A stretch of DNA of 64,000 nucleotides, taken from the NCBI GenBank assembly GCA_964627795.1, contig CAZVLF010000001.1, forward strand, positions 1 through 64,000, written 5' to 3'. Below, piece by piece: positions 61,498 through 64,000 of this stretch. The translations under genes and the position numbers were made by a program. Origin of the DNA: CANDYO01 sp964627795. Its GTDB lineage: Bacteria; Pseudomonadota; Alphaproteobacteria; Rickettsiales; CANDYO01. The notes under the pieces were generated by a model that was given only the letters and a program-made list of their open reading frames with translations, was not told the DNA's origin and made no database searches. The first letter of the stretch is position 1, and the number at the start of each line of letters is the position of its first letter.

Positions 61498-63771
61498 CTA
61501 GAAATTAGTTGTAAATGAGATATCAAATTTCTTTGCTATATCAAAATTTGTTTTTCTTACTGGAATTGCGTAATGGATTTTAATTGGTCCCATAGGGGTA
61601 ACAAATCCTAAACCAAAACCATAAGATGCACGCATCTTTTTACTATCCCATATTCCTGTTTGATCTGCAACATCTACTTTATATAAACTACCCACATCTA
61701 CAAATGCAGCTCCAAAAAGCCCTAAGTCTTTTCCTACTCCAAGAGGAAATCTAAGCTCTGAAGTTCCTAAATACATTACGTTACCACCAAGGGTATCATT
61801 ATTGCTAGAATCTCTTGGGCCGATTCCTCCAAAATCAAATCCTCTTAAGCTTTCTGCACCACCCATAAAATATCTATCAGTGATGTCTACATTATCCCCT
61901 TTAAGTCCATGGATATATCCATATTCACCCCTTAACATCAAAACCACGTCTTCATTTATAATTGGAAAATATTTTTTTGCTGTTGCACCATATCTAGAGA
62001 AATACGTATTTCCTCCTAACCCAGCATAATCATGATCAAGAGAAATTATATAACCATCAGAAGGATTTACTTTCTTATCTCGTTTATCGTAAGTTAAACT
62101 ATTACCAATCATCGAATTAATCTTTCTTCCTTGCTGTTGTTTAATAATGCTAGAAGCATTGTCAGAAACATTTGAAATATCATTATCAATAATACTATAG
62201 CGGACTGTATGAGATAAATTTTCGCTGATATTATAAGACATTCTAAGAGAACCACCCAGAGTTTTTTTGTCATAGCGACGATACTGGCTTTCATTCTTAT
62301 CCATTTTACTAGAATAAATATCAAAACCTCCTGCAAGCGGCCTATCGAATAAATATGGCTCTGTAAAGCTTAAATCACCATCGATTGCACGTGTACTTTT
62401 TGCGATATTAACTGAGAGATATTTTCCTTTACCAAATAAGTTGCTTTCGTTAAATCCAATTTTACCAACCGGACCATCTGCTGTTGAGTATCCTCCAGCA
62501 AAATGAATACTTGAAGTAGATTTTTCTTGTACCTCAACATTAAGATCAACTTTGTCAGGGCTTGATGTTCTGGTAGTTTCTATGCTAGTTGGCTCAAAAT
62601 AATCTAGATCATTTATTCTTTTTTCTGATCTTTTAATTTTAGTATTATTGTAAGGATCTCCTTCTGCAAGCCTAAATTCTCTTCTTATAACTGAATCAGC
62701 CGTACGAACATTTCCTTTGATATTAATTTTGTTAATATATACCTTTCTACTCTCGCCTATAACGAATCTTATGTTTACTAGTTTTTTTTCATAATCAAGC
62801 TCCACTTGTGTGTCTATATCCACAAAAGCATAACCTAAATCATTCACTTCTTTTATCATTTGATCAACTGATTTTTCTACTTTTCTCACATCATAAATGT
62901 CTTTAGATTTAGTAGTAATTTTTGATTTCATTGCTTTTAGGTCAATTTTAGCTGATGTTAAATTTGATATTACATCAATTTCTCCAAATTTAAATTTTGG
63001 TCCTTCATCAACAGTAAATGTTACAAAGAACTTTTTCTTATTTTCAGAGATATTAGTAATAATAGAAACAATTTTAAAATCTGCATAACCTTTAGAACTA
63101 TAAAAACGTGTAAGTAATTCTCTGTCTTGTTCAATTCTAATGGGATTAAACTGATCATCATTAGTTAAAAAGTTATACCATCTATATTCTCGACTTTGAA
63201 TTTCATCTCTTAAAGTTGAATCGCTATACGCTTTATTTCCAATAAAGACTATTTTTGAAATTCTTGCTACTGGTCCTTCTTCTACTTTATAAACTAAATT
63301 AACCCTATTATTTTCTAATTCTATGATTTGAGGCACTACCTTAGCAGAAAAACGCCCTTTTTTAGCATAAAGCTCTATAATTCTATTAACATCATCTTGA
63401 ACTCTAGCTTTAGTATATATCCCTCTTGGCTTAAGAGATATTTCATCTTCCAATTCCTTACTTTTGATTTTAGTATTTCCTTCAAAAACTACTAAATTAA
63501 TTTTAGGATTCTCAATCACTTTAACCAATAAAGTTTTATCTTGAACAAAAATTTCAACCTTCTTAAATAGACTACTATCATAAAGTCTTTTTATTGATCT
63601 ATCTATTTCTTCTGTAGAAAAATTTACGCCTGGCGTTATATCTAAATAAGATATAACTGTTTCATCTTCAATTCTCTGAGTTCCTTGAATAGTTATTTTA
63701 TTGATTGTTTGTCCTAACGCAAAAGTTGACAAGAAACAAACAAATATAGCAACTAAGAATCTATTTATCAT
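61498..63771 (-). CDS. bamA: Outer membrane protein assembly factor BamA
   Basis: Essential Omp85 insertase. Signal peptide (FLVAIFVCFLSTFALG), then five POTRA domains (about 23-345, with INKITIQGTQRIEDETV, ISKIVFIGNKAYSD and INKINIKGNVRTADSVI marking repeats). A 16-strand barrel follows, with the lid-loop/strand motif YFMGGAESLRGFDFGG. The C-terminus FDISFTTNF ends in Phe as required for outer-membrane insertion. 757 residues. Overlaps the rseP stop by four bases. Confidence 0.97.
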   Translation of the reverse strand: MINRFLVAIFVCFLSTFALGQTINKITIQGTQRIEDETVISYLDITPGVNFSTEEIDRSIKRLYDSSLFKKVEIFVQDKTLLVKVIENPKINLVVFEGNTKIKSKELEDEISLKPRGIYTKARVQDDVNRIIELYAKKGRFSAKVVPQIIELENNRVNLVYKVEEGPVARISKIVFIGNKAYSDSTLRDEIQSREYRWYNFLTNDDQFNPIRIEQDRELLTRFYSSKGYADFKIVSIITNISENKKKFFVTFTVDEGPKFKFGEIDVISNLTSAKIDLKAMKSKITTKSKDIYDVRKVEKSVDQMIKEVNDLGYAFVDIDTQVELDYEKKLVNIRFVIGESRKVYINKINIKGNVRTADSVIRREFRLAEGDPYNNTKIKRSEKRINDLDYFEPTSIETTRTSSPDKVDLNVEVQEKSTSSIHFAGGYSTADGPVGKIGFNESNLFGKGKYLSVNIAKSTRAIDGDLSFTEPYLFDRPLAGGFDIYSSKMDKNESQYRRYDKKTLGGSLRMSYNISENLSHTVRYSIIDNDISNVSDNASSIIKQQQGRKINSMIGNSLTYDKRDKKVNPSDGYIISLDHDYAGLGGNTYFSRYGATAKKYFPIINEDVVLMLRGEYGYIHGLKGDNVDITDRYFMGGAESLRGFDFGGIGPRDSSNNDTLGGNVMYLGTSELRFPLGVGKDLGLFGAAFVDVGSLYKVDVADQTGIWDSKKMRASYGFGLGFVTPMGPIKIHYAIPVRKTNFDIAKKFDISFTTNF

Positions 63772-64000
63772 TTTAAAACCTTCTGTGAGAATATATTAAG
63801 ACTCATAACATCATTATAAGTTACAACCAATGTCATAATTATTAGTAGAATTAATCCTATTTGAAAACCAAAATCTTGAAATTTAACAGCTATTTTTTTT
63901 CCAAAAATAAATTCTACCAAGTTTATAAGAAGATGCCCTCCATCTAAAGCTGGGATTGGAAGCAAATTAATAAGACCTAAATTTACCGACATAATTGCAA
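63768..64000 (-). CDS. rseP: Site-2 zinc protease RseP (3' end only)
   Basis: The C-terminal 77 codons of the intramembrane protease that cleaves anti-sigma factors and remnant signal peptides. NLLPIPALDGGHLL carries the LDG motif with the third zinc ligand Asp. Two hydrophobic helices follow (one is FQIGLILLIIMTLVVTYND). The gene continues past the window edge: the frame is open from 63993 on, so the ATG at 63992 is internal. rseP-bamA-skp is the usual order. Confidence 0.9.
   Translation of the reverse strand, partial: AIMSVNLGLINLLPIPALDGGHLLINLVEFIFGKKIAVKFQDFGFQIGLILLIIMTLVVTYNDVMSLNIFSQKVLK

Noticed and set aside
1..64000. tRNA, rRNA, CRISPR or intact insertion sequences
   Set aside because: I looked in the intergenic regions for TPsiC-arm motifs, regular repeats with spacers and transposase motifs, and found none.

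Overview
The window is an AT-rich stretch of an alphaproteobacterial chromosome, most likely from the order Rickettsiales. The evidence is the low GC content, an iscU-iscA-hscB block, a VirB8/VirB9 pair of the Rickettsiales type IV secretion system, TypA/BamA/Skp/RseP neighbours, many decayed genes, and homopolymer frameshifts. It is probably not Rickettsia itself, because fusA and tuf are still adjacent in the ancestral str operon order, whereas Rickettsia has split them. A complete peptidoglycan and outer-membrane toolkit (murA, ddl, ftsQ, ftsA, nagZ, two LD-carboxypeptidases, bamA, skp, an EptA-like enzyme) argues for a walled, outer-membrane-rich lineage such as a Midichloriaceae-type symbiont. 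The family assignment is inference.

Layout. 0-4.3 kb: str operon (rpsL-rpsG-fusA-tuf, minus) with a clear promoter at 4244-4272. 4.3-11 kb: a gene remnant, a methyltransferase, a PAP2 phosphatase, rpoH, a dead GNAT acetyltransferase, HU and lon. 11-12.6 kb: accessory, with a lineage-specific membrane protein and a decayed unknown gene. 12.7-14.6 kb: Smr-LemA-DUF3137 operon. 14.7-15.9 kb: iscU-iscA-hscB. 16.3-22.4 kb: an RND pump, then uvrC-ldcA-bolA on the minus strand. 22.4-22.7 kb: a cluster of DnaA-box-like 9-mers between uvrC and nadK. 22.6-30.3 kb: nadK, a histidine-phosphatase-fold protein lacking its catalytic His, a pteridine-reductase-like SDR, a Kef antiporter with an SH3 protein, and a DAACS symporter overlapping a TAXI solute-binding protein. 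30.3-36 kb: pgsA-murA-hslO-ddl-ftsQ-ftsA (minus). 36.2-38.8 kb: an 851-residue helical protein with basic tail, a candidate secreted effector. 38.7-41.8 kb: gmk, mutM, a 42-residue secreted peptide, nagZ. 41.9-46.4 kb: fumC-virB8-virB9-eptA-like operon. 46.5-49.9 kb: rpmG, rpsP and cytochrome c maturation genes (ccmD-like, ccmE, ccmF, ccmG). 50-53.3 kb: pdhA-pdhB-pdhC, closed by a strong terminator. 53.4-58.05 kb: a locus of four paralogous glycosyltransferase genes, all disrupted, mostly at homopolymers. 58.1-64 kb: typA, a second LD-carboxypeptidase, skp, bamA and the 3' end of rseP (minus).

Functionally the window is mostly core translation, envelope growth, Fe-S and haem-protein maturation, and central carbon metabolism. 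The host-interaction or surface-variation material is concentrated in the VirB8/VirB9 pair, the 851-residue protein, the small secreted peptide and the glycosyltransferase locus. I found no tRNA, rRNA, CRISPR array or intact insertion sequence.
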